Part shown: positions 15,618 to 25,355 of the stretch, piece after piece
Layout of the letters: each line of letters opens with the position of its first letter
Position numbering within the stretch: position 1 is the stretch's first letter
DNA from: Candidatus Heimdallarchaeota archaeon LC_2
GTDB lineage: Archaea > Asgardarchaeota > Heimdallarchaeia > Heimdallarchaeales > Kariarchaeaceae
Reading direction: 5' to 3'
Length of the DNA stretch: 39,182 bases
Assembly: GCA_001940725.1 (NCBI GenBank)
Contig: MDVR01000051.1
Location: 1 to 39,182, forward strand
The notes under the pieces: generated by a model
The model's input: only the letters and a program-made list of their open reading frames with translations
The model's database searches: none
Told to the model about the DNA's origin: nothing
Made by a program: the position numbers and the translations under genes

Positions 15618-17603
15618 ATGTCTAAAGAGAAAATAATTTCCTCAGACTATTTAAAATTAAAATTTGTTGAGGCACTTGATAGTACTTCAACCCATGTTGC
15701 ATGGGTTCAACGAAAACCTAACTCTGTGAAACGTGGTTATAACTCCTCAATTCGAGTACTTGATAAGAATACCGGAAAAATAAAACAATACACATCAGGA
15801 CTTGCAAAAGATATGTCTCCCAAATTTTCTCCAAACGGATTGAAATTGGCATTTCTATCAACAAGATCACAGGAAAAACCTCAAATTTTTGTTATGGATA
15901 TTACCGGTGGGGAGGCTTTACAATGTACTAAGAATGAAAAGGGGGTAACATCATTTGAATGGTCCCCAGATTCAAATTTAATAATGTATAACTCATTAAC
16001 TGATATCACAAAGGACGATGATGAAGAAAAAGACAAGCCAATCTCTGAATATGAAGCTGAATTAGAGAGTATGGCAAAAAAAGAAGAAGAACGTAAAAAA
16101 GTAGATCCACGAGTACTAACCGACCTAGTTTACCGCTCTGGAACTAATTTTAGAGATTTAGAATTATTTTCTCATCTTTATATTTATGATCTCGAAAAAG
16201 AGAAATCCAAACGAGTATCTGATGGTGAATACAATTTTGGACCAGGAGCGTGGAGTGGAAATGCGACAATATATGTAATAACTGTTAGGACAAAACCAAT
16301 GTACACCTCAAAAAACGCAACTTTGGTTAAATTCGATGTGAGTCAAAAATCAACAGGAGAAGATGTACTGAATTTTCTATCACCAATGTCTCTTTTTATA
16401 CCCCCACCAAAAATATCAGAAAATGGTCAAATAATGATTGGTGGTGTATTTACAGAGGGATCATTTGCTGCACAAAATTCAAAATGGGCAACCGTGAATG
16501 ATGATAATACCTTATCAATTATTAATCTAGAATTAGATCGAAGCATCCCATATATTAAATGGTTAAATGAAGATTCTTGCATATGTATTGTTGAAGATCA
16601 TGGTATTGCAGATATTAGGATCTATTCTCTTTCAACTAAACAATTTACAACGGTATTTAATGCTAAAACAAATGTCACGAGTTTTGATGCAAAATCAGAT
16701 AATGACGTTTATTTCACATCTACAGATCCATTACATCCCTGGGCGGTTTGGAAATGGACATCAGAAAGCGGAGTAGAACTTGTTGAGGACCCAAATACTG
16801 AATATCAAAACAAAGTTAAAATTGTTGAACCTGAAGAATTTTGGTTAACAAATCCCGAAGGGGTGAAATACCAAGGCTGGTTCTTCTCTGCTCAAGATCA
16901 AAACGGAAAGAAACCACCAATGATCCTCTCAATTCATGGTGGGCCAACCGTGATGTGGAATAATTCAGGAACTATGTGGCATGAATGGCAAACACAAGTA
17001 GCAAACGGATATTCAGTTCTTGCAATGAACCCTATTGGATCTGGGGGATATGGAGAAAAATTTGCGCAATTAATTAATGCAAAATGGGGTGATGAAGATG
17101 CTCGAGATCTTCTACTTGCGGTTGATCATTTTACTGAAAGAGTGGATAAAAATCGATTATACATTACAGGTGGATCATATGCTGGTTTTCAAACCGCCAA
17201 CATTATCGCTAAAGATCATAGATTTAAGGGAGCTTGTAGTCAAAGAGGTGTGTATAATGTCTTGAATTTCTGGATGGCGACTGATATTCCTGCTTGGGCT
17301 ACATATTCTTGGAATTGGTCATTCGATGATATGGATTATGACCTTGAACACCTGTGGAAGCATTCTCCAACAGGTCAAGCTAAGAATATTCAAACACCAC
17401 TCTTAATGATTCATTCTGAAAATGATTATAGGGTACAGATCTCTCAAGCTGAAGAACTATTTGGTGCTCTGAAAATGCAGGGGAAAGAAGCAGTACTTGT
17501 TAGATACCCAAGGGACGGACATGAATTAAGTAGATCAGGAGAACCTTTACATGTTATTGATCGATTAGATCGAATGATGGATTGGTTTGAAACTTACAAA
17601 TAA
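15618..17603 (+). CDS. S9-family prolyl oligopeptidase / acylaminoacyl peptidase
   Basis: 661 residues, no signal peptide, so probably cytoplasmic. The N-terminal ~400 residues form a beta-propeller with TolB/WD-like blades (for example KFSPNGLKLAFLSTRSQEKP and FEWSPDSNLIMY). The C-terminal alpha/beta-hydrolase carries the oxyanion strand PMILSIHGGPT, the nucleophile S520 in GGSYAGFQTA, D603 in SENDYRV and H635 in RDGHELS, so the triad is complete. Enzymes of this kind cut short peptides or remove acylated N-terminal residues. An Asp/Glu/Lys-rich loop (about 130-165) is inserted in the propeller. It is the only peptidase near the GNAT gene; a functional link to N-terminal acetylation is possible but unsupported. 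Confidence 0.92.
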   Translation: MSKEKIISSDYLKLKFVEALDSTSTHVAWVQRKPNSVKRGYNSSIRVLDKNTGKIKQYTSGLAKDMSPKFSPNGLKLAFLSTRSQEKPQIFVMDITGGEALQCTKNEKGVTSFEWSPDSNLIMYNSLTDITKDDDEEKDKPISEYEAELESMAKKEEERKKVDPRVLTDLVYRSGTNFRDLELFSHLYIYDLEKEKSKRVSDGEYNFGPGAWSGNATIYVITVRTKPMYTSKNATLVKFDVSQKSTGEDVLNFLSPMSLFIPPPKISENGQIMIGGVFTEGSFAAQNSKWATVNDDNTLSIINLELDRSIPYIKWLNEDSCICIVEDHGIADIRIYSLSTKQFTTVFNAKTNVTSFDAKSDNDVYFTSTDPLHPWAVWKWTSESGVELVEDPNTEYQNKVKIVEPEEFWLTNPEGVKYQGWFFSAQDQNGKKPPMILSIHGGPTVMWNNSGTMWHEWQTQVANGYSVLAMNPIGSGGYGEKFAQLINAKWGDEDARDLLLAVDHFTERVDKNRLYITGGSYAGFQTANIIAKDHRFKGACSQRGVYNVLNFWMATDIPAWATYSWNWSFDDMDYDLEHLWKHSPTGQAKNIQTPLLMIHSENDYRVQISQAEELFGALKMQGKEAVLVRYPRDGHELSRSGEPLHVIDRLDRMMDWFETYK

Positions 17604-17691
17604 TATAATTACAAGTACTTCAAAAATTACTTGTCTTTTAGTACGAATCTCTATCTTAAGAGTAAAAATTAATAATTAAAATAGCGATAAT

Positions 17692-19005
17692 ATGTTAATT
17701 CACTTAGGTCTTGATTCAACTGACAGCCCTTCAAGTGGATGTACCACTCATACTGCTTCTAAAATTATGGATGCACTGCAAATAATTGATAATGATATTC
17801 GCTTCATTGGTTATCCCAAACTAGTCAGATTAAATCCGAATATTCCAATTAAAACAAGGGGTAATGCGGCAATTGCGTTTTCTGTTGAAACCAATCTGAA
17901 CCCGGAGAGAATTTTTGATATTGCTAAAGAAATTGTAAAAATTGATAAAGAAACAAATATTGGAGAACCAGAAAAGAAACCAGGCCTTGTTCTGAAAATA
18001 GGTGAATTAACACCTCAAAGCTTCTATTTTGGAGGACTTCATGAGGTGTTAACGCTTAAAGAATTACAAATTATGAAATTGGTTGACTATTATTACCCTA
18101 AGGAAGGGAATGGATTGATAGGCGCACTTTGTGCTCTATTTTCAGATTTTTCGGACGATTATACTTTTGAACTCATAACTTATCGAAAAGTAAAATCACT
18201 AGGTACAAAGAGAATAATAGATATTGAGGCGTTATCATTTGCTGAAGAAAGATACAAATCAACTTTCTCATCAATTGATCGTAAGACCAAAAGAGAATTA
18301 ATTGCGCCTAGTGGACCAGATCCGGTATTTTGTGGCATCAGAGCAAATGACACAAGTGAATTACATCAATTTTTACAGAGTTTAAATGTGATAGAAGAAT
18401 TAGATAGTTGGACAATCTTCCAAAGTAACCAAGCAACTAATGCTCACGTTAATGATAATTTATCAAATATTATTCCATATAATGTTTTTTCAAGTGAATT
18501 ACAAATCGTAAGCAGACATGAAGAATATCAAGGTGGTCATATCAAATTATTTACACAAATTCATGGTACTAACATTGAGTGTATGGTATTTGAACCAACC
18601 AAAGAATTAAGGGACTTAGCCCGTTTATTAATCCCAGGTGATAGAATCTATGCTCATGGGAATGTGAAAGAAAATAAATTTGGAACCTCTATATCCATTG
18701 AATTTTTTATGGTTACGCATTTGGAATTAAATATAGTTACGACTTCCCCAATTTGTGATTGTGGAACTACAAAGAAAAGTGCAGGAAGGTACAAGGGATA
18801 CAAATGTCCTAATTGTAAAAAAACATCTTTAATCCCCACATATAACGAATTAGAAAGATCCCCAAAACTATTTTTGAACCAGCGAGTATATGCCTCCGCT
18901 TCAGCTCAAAGGCATTTAACAAAACCAATAAGTAGATTACACAAAATTAATAATCTTCCAAGTGAGGCTATATTATCATATGGTGATGTAAGAAGTAAGT
19001 TTTAG
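17692..19005 (+). CDS. tiaS: tRNA(Ile2) 2-agmatinylcytidine synthetase TiaS
   Basis: 437 residues. TiaS attaches agmatine to C34 of tRNA-Ile(CAU), making agmatidine so that the tRNA reads AUA; it is an archaeal hallmark enzyme and in most archaea essential. Visible features are HLGLDSTDSPSSGCTTH at the N-terminus (ATP-binding/catalytic domain), PKLVRLNPNIPIKTRGNAA, an OB-fold-like region (about 285-345, ending GDRIYAHGNVKENKFG) and the C-terminal zinc ribbon C355-x-C357-x14-C372-x2-C375. All expected modules are present. The common GxDDTD motif is GLDSTDS here. The stop codon overlaps the end of the convergent minus-strand gene by four bases. Confidence 0.95.
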   Translation: MLIHLGLDSTDSPSSGCTTHTASKIMDALQIIDNDIRFIGYPKLVRLNPNIPIKTRGNAAIAFSVETNLNPERIFDIAKEIVKIDKETNIGEPEKKPGLVLKIGELTPQSFYFGGLHEVLTLKELQIMKLVDYYYPKEGNGLIGALCALFSDFSDDYTFELITYRKVKSLGTKRIIDIEALSFAEERYKSTFSSIDRKTKRELIAPSGPDPVFCGIRANDTSELHQFLQSLNVIEELDSWTIFQSNQATNAHVNDNLSNIIPYNVFSSELQIVSRHEEYQGGHIKLFTQIHGTNIECMVFEPTKELRDLARLLIPGDRIYAHGNVKENKFGTSISIEFFMVTHLELNIVTTSPICDCGTTKKSAGRYKGYKCPNCKKTSLIPTYNELERSPKLFLNQRVYASASAQRHLTKPISRLHKINNLPSEAILSYGDVRSKF

Positions 19006-19949
19006 ATTTTTTTATGAGTACTAATTGTTTGAGTTTTCATGTCATCTATTTTAACAGATTGTAATTTTCCATATTGACTAAATCTTTTAATTACACTAGT
19101 AGGTGTATTTGTATGAATATGCATTTTGTATGAATTAGAGTCTGAAATAAGTAAAAACGAATCTCCAAATGATTTTAATTCATATTCAATTTCATCTTTA
19201 TCATACGAAGAATTGGTTAATAATCCTTCTGTACAAAATCGATATTGTAAATTATCTAAGCTATGATTTAAATCAAGGTTGTTATGAAGATTTTCTAGAT
19301 CAGATCTTATATCTATAATTTTAGGTCCTTGCACAGTGTTAGCTATGACAAATAACCATCCTTGAATTAAATAAACAAATCCCAAAGCACCAGCATCAAC
19401 AACTCCGGCCTTTTTCAGTTCGTCAAGAAGATTAGGTGTGTTTAGAGTTGATTGTTGAGCTACTTCATAACAGTGTTCGACCACTTCTCTCCAGCTTTCT
19501 CCATTTTTGGTTTTGCTGATAGCTGCTTCTGCAGTTTCTCTTATTACTGATAATATTGTTCCTTCTCGAGGATTCATTACAGCCGTGTAAGCTCTTTTAC
19601 TACCCTCAATCAAAGCATTGGCAAAAATTTCAGTTGTAATTAAAAACTCATTCTCTATAGTTTTTGAAAAACCAATAAAAAATTGAGATAGTATTACTCC
19701 ACTATTTCCTTTAGCACCAGAGAATGCACCTTTCGCAATGGATTTTGCTGCTTGCTGAATTGTCAGATTTGAATCATTTTTTTCCAACTCCTCAACAACT
19801 TTACTCATTGTGATATAGATGTTGAGGCCAGTATCTCCATCAGGTACTGGGAAAACGTTTATGTCATTCAAATAGTCAACTTTATCATCTATTCTATGAA
19901 AAGATTCTATTATCATTTGCTTTAACAATGGTCCTGTAAGTACTTCCAA
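19002..19949 (-). CDS. DhaL/DAK2-domain protein, FakA-like without C-terminal domain
   Basis: 315 residues from a TTG start. Residues 1-205 are a DhaL (DAK phosphatase/kinase) domain: NVFPVPDGDTGLNIYITMS carries the ATP/Mg Asp residues (D37, D39), and GAKGNSGVILSQFF and GVVDAGALGFVYL are also diagnostic. Residues about 235-310 match the FakA/YloV middle domain, with C240 in CTEG, H278/H280 in YKMHIHTNTP and the closing KIDDMKTQT. Bacterial FakA is about 550 residues and has a third, EDD-like domain, which is absent here; the frame ends cleanly at a TAA. FakA phosphorylates fatty acids bound to FakB; a shortened archaeal form may act on another carrier or substrate. No FakB/DegV gene is in the window. 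Confidence 0.82.
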   Translation of the reverse strand: MEVLTGPLLKQMIIESFHRIDDKVDYLNDINVFPVPDGDTGLNIYITMSKVVEELEKNDSNLTIQQAAKSIAKGAFSGAKGNSGVILSQFFIGFSKTIENEFLITTEIFANALIEGSKRAYTAVMNPREGTILSVIRETAEAAISKTKNGESWREVVEHCYEVAQQSTLNTPNLLDELKKAGVVDAGALGFVYLIQGWLFVIANTVQGPKIIDIRSDLENLHNNLDLNHSLDNLQYRFCTEGLLTNSSYDKDEIEYELKSFGDSFLLISDSNSYKMHIHTNTPTSVIKRFSQYGKLQSVKIDDMKTQTISTHKKI

Positions 19950-20038
19950 TGGATATACCTCGATCCTTCATTTTAACATTAACTAATGTATATTTAAGGT
20001 TAATTCTACAATGAAAAACAAATTAGTGGAATTATATC

Positions 20039-21637
20039 TCAGATGTCTACTTCATAATTATATATTTCAGACATGATAACTTCTTCTCTCTCAATTCTTG
20101 TTTCACTTGTTTTATCTTGTGACAAATTACTATTTTGGGACCCAATCATAAATTGATTTAAATCTAATTCTATGGATGCATCCCCATGAAGTTGGAAATA
20201 CGAATGAATTTCTTTACCATTTGGTAAATCATTAAGAGCCCATTTTATAGTAACAAATTCAGCATTTGATGTATCCTGAACAACACCTAAATCAGTATGA
20301 ACATTTGTTACAGTTAAATTCGATGGAAATTTATCTTGTATATAAAAATCTAAATTTTCTTCACCCAATGCTTTTGCAGCATAAACTATACCCCATCCAG
20401 TTTCTTTTGTAAGTTGTTTAACAATTTTAACGACTTCACATATTGGATTTCCATCTTTACCAACTACTGTAAGAATATCACGGTACATTTTTGGTGCTTG
20501 TGATAATTCATATTCGATCTTCATCTGAGTTAATGCTTGGACATTTTTGAAAGTCCATATTACCTCTGTTCCATAAGGGGTTTCCACCATTTTCGCATTT
20601 GGTGAAGCAATCGGTGGTTGACTGCTAATTACCTTAAGATCTCGTGGAATTTGATCTAGTACTTTTACATCTTCAATTATTGGGGTTTTATCTTGAAAGG
20701 TATACGAACTATCAATCCACACATCTTTTCCTTGAAATAAGATATCATCTTGAAGTTGTAGAATATTAAGATCATTATCATCTCGGACTATTATGGTTCT
20801 GAGCATCATTTGTTTAAGTTTATACTGAATCTTAATTATTTCGCCAGGTTGTAATTGGGGAACTTTCCAAATAATTTCTAATCCTTCATGTTTTTCCTCT
20901 TCCGATTCTTTTGTTGGGGAACCTTTCAATATGTTATGTTCAATTACTTTGTAATCAGCTGGAATACGTTCAACAATCTCTACATCAGTAATTGTCTGTG
21001 TGTTTGAATTTGAATAAATTGTAAGCAAGGTTATTTCATTTTTTATTGGTGAAAATTCAATCGGATATGTCAAATCGAGAGTTTTTGTGGTTTCATTTAA
21101 TTTATACTTAAGTTTCGAATCTGCGGTTTTGGTCCGATCAGCCTTGTATTCAACAATAAATTTTTCAAGAATTCTTTCCATCGCTTCTTCATCTGAAATC
21201 GCTCCTTTCAGAGTTCGAGTTACACCCGTTATGGTTGGGTCTGACGCTTCTGGTACAATCCCTCTTATTTCTTCAGGTGTAAGTTCAACTTCATCCTCTA
21301 CCTCAATTGGTGGAGTTTCTACATATTGCCCTTTGGTTGCATCTAATATATCATTGAAGGGAACTACTAATCCTAGCTCAGGAAGATATTCCTCAATCCA
21401 CCTTGCAAGTCGAGTATCTTGAATTTTTGAAACTCTTAATGAATTACTCCAAAGATTCCTTAATACAACTATAAACTGTTCAAGTGATGAAAATTTATTA
21501 GTTGAAACTTCATGTCTTCGCTCAAGTAAAGTAAGAGATCCTTTGAACTCTTCACCAAATCTTTTACTCTTAAGCTCACAATGAATCCTGAATACTGGAG
21601 TACCCCAAATCAGTTTCCCTTTTAATTCATAACTCAT
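20039..21637 (-). CDS. Cytoplasmic protein with three DUF11-like beta domains
   Basis: 532 residues with no signal peptide or membrane segment. Residues 1-180 are mostly helical and charged (FKGSLTLLERRHEV, LTPEEIRGIVPEAS). After that come three beta-sandwich repeats (about 185-283, 285-385 and 388-495), each carrying a D-x-x-x-P-x-[DN]-[YL]-x-V motif: VERIPADYKV, LDQIPRDLKV and QDKFPSNLTV. The first two then run on to an I-I/V-I-W-x-[VF] strand and an I-x-Y-[EK]-L end. This is the DUF11/'conserved repeat domain' pattern, which is normally extracellular; an intracellular, helical-headed version is unusual. The C-terminus is acidic (EEVIMSEIYNYEVDI). It lies 89 bases upstream of the FakA-like gene on the same strand. 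The function is unknown; a scaffold role is a guess. Confidence 0.65.
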   Translation of the reverse strand: MSYELKGKLIWGTPVFRIHCELKSKRFGEEFKGSLTLLERRHEVSTNKFSSLEQFIVVLRNLWSNSLRVSKIQDTRLARWIEEYLPELGLVVPFNDILDATKGQYVETPPIEVEDEVELTPEEIRGIVPEASDPTITGVTRTLKGAISDEEAMERILEKFIVEYKADRTKTADSKLKYKLNETTKTLDLTYPIEFSPIKNEITLLTIYSNSNTQTITDVEIVERIPADYKVIEHNILKGSPTKESEEEKHEGLEIIWKVPQLQPGEIIKIQYKLKQMMLRTIIVRDDNDLNILQLQDDILFQGKDVWIDSSYTFQDKTPIIEDVKVLDQIPRDLKVISSQPPIASPNAKMVETPYGTEVIWTFKNVQALTQMKIEYELSQAPKMYRDILTVVGKDGNPICEVVKIVKQLTKETGWGIVYAAKALGEENLDFYIQDKFPSNLTVTNVHTDLGVVQDTSNAEFVTIKWALNDLPNGKEIHSYFQLHGDASIELDLNQFMIGSQNSNLSQDKTSETRIEREEVIMSEIYNYEVDI

Positions 21638-21822
21638 TTTTTCTTCTTACATATTAAGAGTTGATATTCAATAATTAAAAGATTAGTAACACAAATGATT
21701 AATCGCAAATTCATAATCAATAAATGAATATCCGAATTTATTTTTATGAATTCCAATCTTTACATTTGGATAGACAAGTATAAGATTTTATAGCTTAAGG
21801 TGTTAGAAATTCAGTTAACGGC
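21638..21822. other. AT-rich spacer upstream of MFS remnants
   Basis: I see no gene here. Together with the pseudogene that follows and the gap at 22120-22289, it forms a 650-base stretch without an intact gene, between the DUF11-like gene and the broken MFS gene. Confidence 0.5.
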
Positions 21823-22119
21823 ATGCAAGAGTGGCTAATTCAAAGAATGGGCATTTGTAACATAGGAAGTGAAGCTCAATCCATTACTTTAATATATTTA
21901 CTCGTTGATTCGTAGAGAACTCTTTCAAATGCTTTTGTGTAAATTTTTATTTTTTTATATATAATTGATGAATTAGGATTTTATAAAGCAGGATTAGTAT
22001 TTGGTATTAATTTAATCGCAGTATCAGTATTTGACTATCCTACTGGAGGCTTAATTGATACCATTGGTCATAAAACATTACTTTTGATAGCTTACATTTT
22101 TCATATTGGATTTTATTAA
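21823..22119 (+). pseudogene. Remnant of MFS transporter N-terminus
   Basis: A single reading frame from the ATG at 21823 reads MQEWLIQRMGIC, then LIYLLVD, stop (21913), RTLSNAFV, stop (21940), then FLYIIDELGFYKAGLVFG and FDYPTGGLIDTIGHKTLL before a final stop (22117-22119). This is the beginning of a major facilitator: TM1, TM2 and the cytoplasmic D-Y-P-T-G-G-L-x-D-x-x-G-H/Q-K loop. The same loop occurs in the next gene as DYPSGSLGDWIGQKT. The order and frame are kept while two stop codons interrupt TM1, and nothing of TM4 onward is left. It is therefore an old, decayed relative of the transporter immediately downstream. Confidence 0.75.
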
Positions 22120-22289
22120 AATATCCATATTACACCTAATAGTGTATAATTAAAATTGAATATAGTAAATCAATGTTTTAAGTTAACCTTATCTCCAATG
22201 AGGTTTAATGTACAGGGATGAAGTGGGAATTAGTATATATATTATAGAATTCAATAATAATATGTAGAAAATTATTCTCAACAAATAAT

Positions 22290-23389
22290 TTGGTGAACAT
22301 TATGTCTTTTTATAATTCATTTATCGGCCTCAAGGAGATCCCCAAGGAAGCTAGGAGTGTAATGCGAAATTATTCCATAATTATGTTATTACTGAATTTC
22401 ATATTCAGCTTCACAGCAACTTTTTCAATTTTATACATTATTGATGCCATTGGTTTCAAGGGGGCTGCCACCATAACTGCAATCTCTCTTAGTGTTATAT
22501 TATTAACTGATTATCCAAGTGGATCTCTTGGGGATTGGATAGGACAAAAAACAGTAATTATGTTAGCTCTTTTATTTTTTGCAGCTGCATTTTTCTTATT
22601 ATCATTTGCCACTGAATTCAATGATTTTGTGTTTGTTGGTATCCTAATGGGATTAGGTGAAGCTCAAGCGTCAGGAGCGTTACAATCCAGGAGCCCGAGA
22701 GATCATTCATAAGTTTCATGAAAGGTGGAATTGCTTTTATGTTTTCTTCCAAAAAAGCATTTACTTTTCTTGTTGGATTTTCACTATTTCAAGTCATTTG
22801 GTCAATTTGGGCTGCGTTAATGCTATTTCCATTTTATTTTGGATATACAGGTAACGATTCAAATGCCGGTTTATTACGATCTTCAATATTTTTTGCTGCA
22901 GTCTTGATCCAGATAAAGCTATCAAAATTGACTAAAAAGGTTGAAAACCAGCATTTATCAACTTTCATTCTTATTCAGGGTTTAACATTATTCTTGGGAG
23001 GGATGGCAATTCTTCATTTCATCCCTCTAGAAGGAAGTTTCAATTTAATGGGATTGATATTAGTATTTGTTTTGATGGGAATTTCTGTTAGTATGACTAC
23101 GCCATTTATCGACGCTTTAGTTCAAAGATTGATGGTTGACTTCGTTCCTTCGGAAAATAGGAATGCAGTATATTCTTTAATGCCTACAATAAGAAGTGCA
23201 ATTGCAATACCCATTCTTCCATTTATTGGAGGTTTAATTGAAACCTCAGGGTTAATGATTGGATTTGCGCTACTATTGGGAATTATGTTGATTGCCGATT
23301 TATTTCTTTGGATGGCACTAAATTTCGGGGATACCGAGATGTCAGTAACATTGCCAACCGATCTTGGTACAGGGGTTGTTGGAAAATAA
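22290..23389 (+). pseudogene. MFS transporter broken by internal deletion and frameshift
   Basis: Two out-of-frame pieces of one major facilitator lie end to end. Piece one (22290-22712) has TM1-TM4 and stays recognisable to GLGEAQASGALQS; the next residues, RSPRDHS, are out-of-frame read-through to a stop. Piece two is recognisable in another frame from about 22685 (IQEPERSFISFM), which is the end of the usual central cytoplasmic loop, and continues through TM7-TM12 to 23389. TM5, TM6 and most of the central loop are missing at the junction near 22684-22688. Either half could still be translated, but a complete 12-helix carrier cannot be made. Both halves otherwise lack stops, so the damage looks recent. 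An assembly error is the alternative. Confidence 0.8.
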
Positions 23390-23423
23390 ACTTGTAACCT
23401 TTTTCTACTTTACTCTGTAATAT

Positions 23424-23798
23424 TTAGCTTACAATTGCTTTATATTCGATATAATCTAACATTTCTTTATTTACATTAAAAATTGAAAATTTTCTTGTAT
23501 CATAGTCTAATAAATTTGTTATTGAATATCTAACTAATTTTTCTGCTTCTGAATGAGAAGTATTTTCTTTAAATTTTTCACAAACTTTTTCAAAATGATC
23601 CACTAAATTGGTTATAGATGCAATTTTGAAATGAGATGCATCATGATAGCGGATATGATCAAACATTATTATGAGTTCCTCAAGCCCGATTAATGATTTT
23701 TTGCAAGATTTACAATTGATAGAGGTATATGAACTCGAATCTGTCATATAATGTTTTTTCTCAGCGTGACTTAAGAGACTTTTTCCAAGGGAAAACAA
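23424..23798 (-). CDS. Small protein with possible C2H2-type zinc site
   Basis: 124 residues from a TTG, or 107 from the ATG complementary to 23745-23747, which may be the better start because the first 17 residues look like filler. The only motif seen is NCKSCKKSL (C29-x2-C32) followed by H48, H52 and H56 (H-x3-H), spaced so that a zinc site is possible. The rest is helical and charged. No family is recognised and no membrane segment is present. It lies convergent to the broken MFS gene and divergent from the intact one. Real-gene status is likely but not certain. Confidence 0.5.
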   Translation of the reverse strand: MFSLGKSLLSHAEKKHYMTDSSSYTSINCKSCKKSLIGLEELIIMFDHIRYHDASHFKIASITNLVDHFEKVCEKFKENTSHSEAEKLVRYSITNLLDYDTRKFSIFNVNKEMLDYIEYKAIVS

Positions 23799-23917
23799 AT
23801 TTAGAATACTTATTTTGGGAATTTCATAACAATGATTCGATAAAATCTATTCCTATATATTTTTTATAGCATTGCCTAATTGTTTGGATTTATAAAATAA
23901 TATTATAGCACTACTCT

Positions 23918-25189
23918 ATGGAAAATTCCCATCTGCAGATCCAGCCTGAAGATGGGAAAAAATTAAAGTCAGCTTCTTTAGGATTGTTATTTTTTGCAAT
24001 TTTTATTGATCTATTTGGGTTTGGTGTTGTTATTCCAATTCTCCCCTTTTTAGCCAGAGATGATCTTGGGGCAAGTGGATTTGAATATGGGCTAATAATT
24101 GCATTATATTCTTTAATGCAGTTCATTTTCGCACCTATTTGGGGTAATCTATCTGATCAATATGGAAGGAGACCAATCATTTTGATAGGCCTTGGAGGAT
24201 CTAGTATTGGCTTCGCCTTATTTAGTTTCTCCTCTAGTCTTTGGATTTTGTATTTAGCGAGAGCCGTGGCAGGAATCTTTACCGCAGCAACACTCACTGT
24301 AGCAAATGCGTATATATCTGATTCCACACCTCCGGATAAACGGGGTGGTGCATTTGGATTAATTGCTGCAGCTTTTGGTTTAGGATTCGCTCTGGGTCCA
24401 GCTGTTGGAGGGTTTTTAGCAGGTCAAGAAATTTACGGACTGACAGGACATGTGTTAGCAGGGATCTTTTCCGCATTACTTGCTGTGATAAATTTAATTG
24501 GAGCTATTTTTTATCTACCTGAATCCTTAGCAGTGGAAAACAGAAAGATTTCAAGAAGTATTAAGCCTCAGATTTTCTCAAAAATTGAATTCAAAAGAAT
24601 CACGTCATACCCAGGAATATCTTTATTCTTCATGATATTTGCATTAATGAGTTTTGGGTTCAGCATGTTAATAGCTGCTTTCTCAGTTTATGCGCCAGAA
24701 AAGGATGAAACAGTGGATGCAACTGCGCTTGGATTTTATTTTACTTACGTTGGTTTAATTCTCTTCCTAAGTCAAACTTTTCTAATCAAGCCTATGATAC
24801 GTTGGTTTGGTGAAGAAACTGTAATCAAAATTGGCATATTTGGCATATTTGCTGGATTCGTGGCTTTACCTTTTGCACCAACATTTCAGTGGATGTTTGT
24901 TACTAATGCTCCAATATTTTTTGGGTTATCAATGGCTAGTCCATCAATTATATCACTAATTAGTAGACTCGCACCTAGCGACGAACAAGGAAGCGTAATG
25001 GGATTTAATCAGGGTTTTGCTTCTCTAAGTAGAGTTATTGGACCATTAATTGCAGGAATAATTTTCGATATCGAAATCGTCTATCCATTCATCTTAGGAG
25101 CTTTCATTTTTGGAATTGTTACAGTCATTGCTTTAATAAAAATCAAACCCATCACACCATATAAAAATAAATTAGAAATTATTAATTAG
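23918..25189 (+). CDS. MFS drug/metabolite efflux transporter, TetA-like DHA1 type
   Basis: 423 residues with 12 hydrophobic segments. It exports a small molecule in exchange for protons across the cytoplasmic membrane. TM1 has the DHA1 signature FIDLFGFGVVIPILPFLA. The loop after TM2 is GNLSDQYGRRPIIL (motif A, G-x-x-x-D-x-x-G-R-R). Motif B follows in TM4 (LYLARAVAGIFTAA), and motif C-like GFALGPAVGGFLAG in TM5 marks antiporters of the drug:H+ family. The substrate cannot be inferred. It belongs to a different MFS branch from the two broken copies just upstream, so it is not simply their intact duplicate. It starts at an ATG, 119 bases downstream of the divergent small gene. Confidence 0.9.
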   Translation: MENSHLQIQPEDGKKLKSASLGLLFFAIFIDLFGFGVVIPILPFLARDDLGASGFEYGLIIALYSLMQFIFAPIWGNLSDQYGRRPIILIGLGGSSIGFALFSFSSSLWILYLARAVAGIFTAATLTVANAYISDSTPPDKRGGAFGLIAAAFGLGFALGPAVGGFLAGQEIYGLTGHVLAGIFSALLAVINLIGAIFYLPESLAVENRKISRSIKPQIFSKIEFKRITSYPGISLFFMIFALMSFGFSMLIAAFSVYAPEKDETVDATALGFYFTYVGLILFLSQTFLIKPMIRWFGEETVIKIGIFGIFAGFVALPFAPTFQWMFVTNAPIFFGLSMASPSIISLISRLAPSDEQGSVMGFNQGFASLSRVIGPLIAGIIFDIEIVYPFILGAFIFGIVTVIALIKIKPITPYKNKLEIIN

Positions 25190-25355
25190 AATATAAATAG
25201 AACTCTAGAATAGATATGTTTGATGTATTTTACCCATTAACCAACATAATCTCTGAAAATAAAATATAATAATCATTAATATATTCATAAATCAAAATCT
25301 TAAGTAAACACTCACTTCTAATTGAAACATTAATCATTCAGAAATTACTGATTTA

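Noticed and set aside
21087..21422. 111-codon plus-strand frame
   Set aside because: Shadow of the DUF11-like gene; Ser-rich with no pattern.
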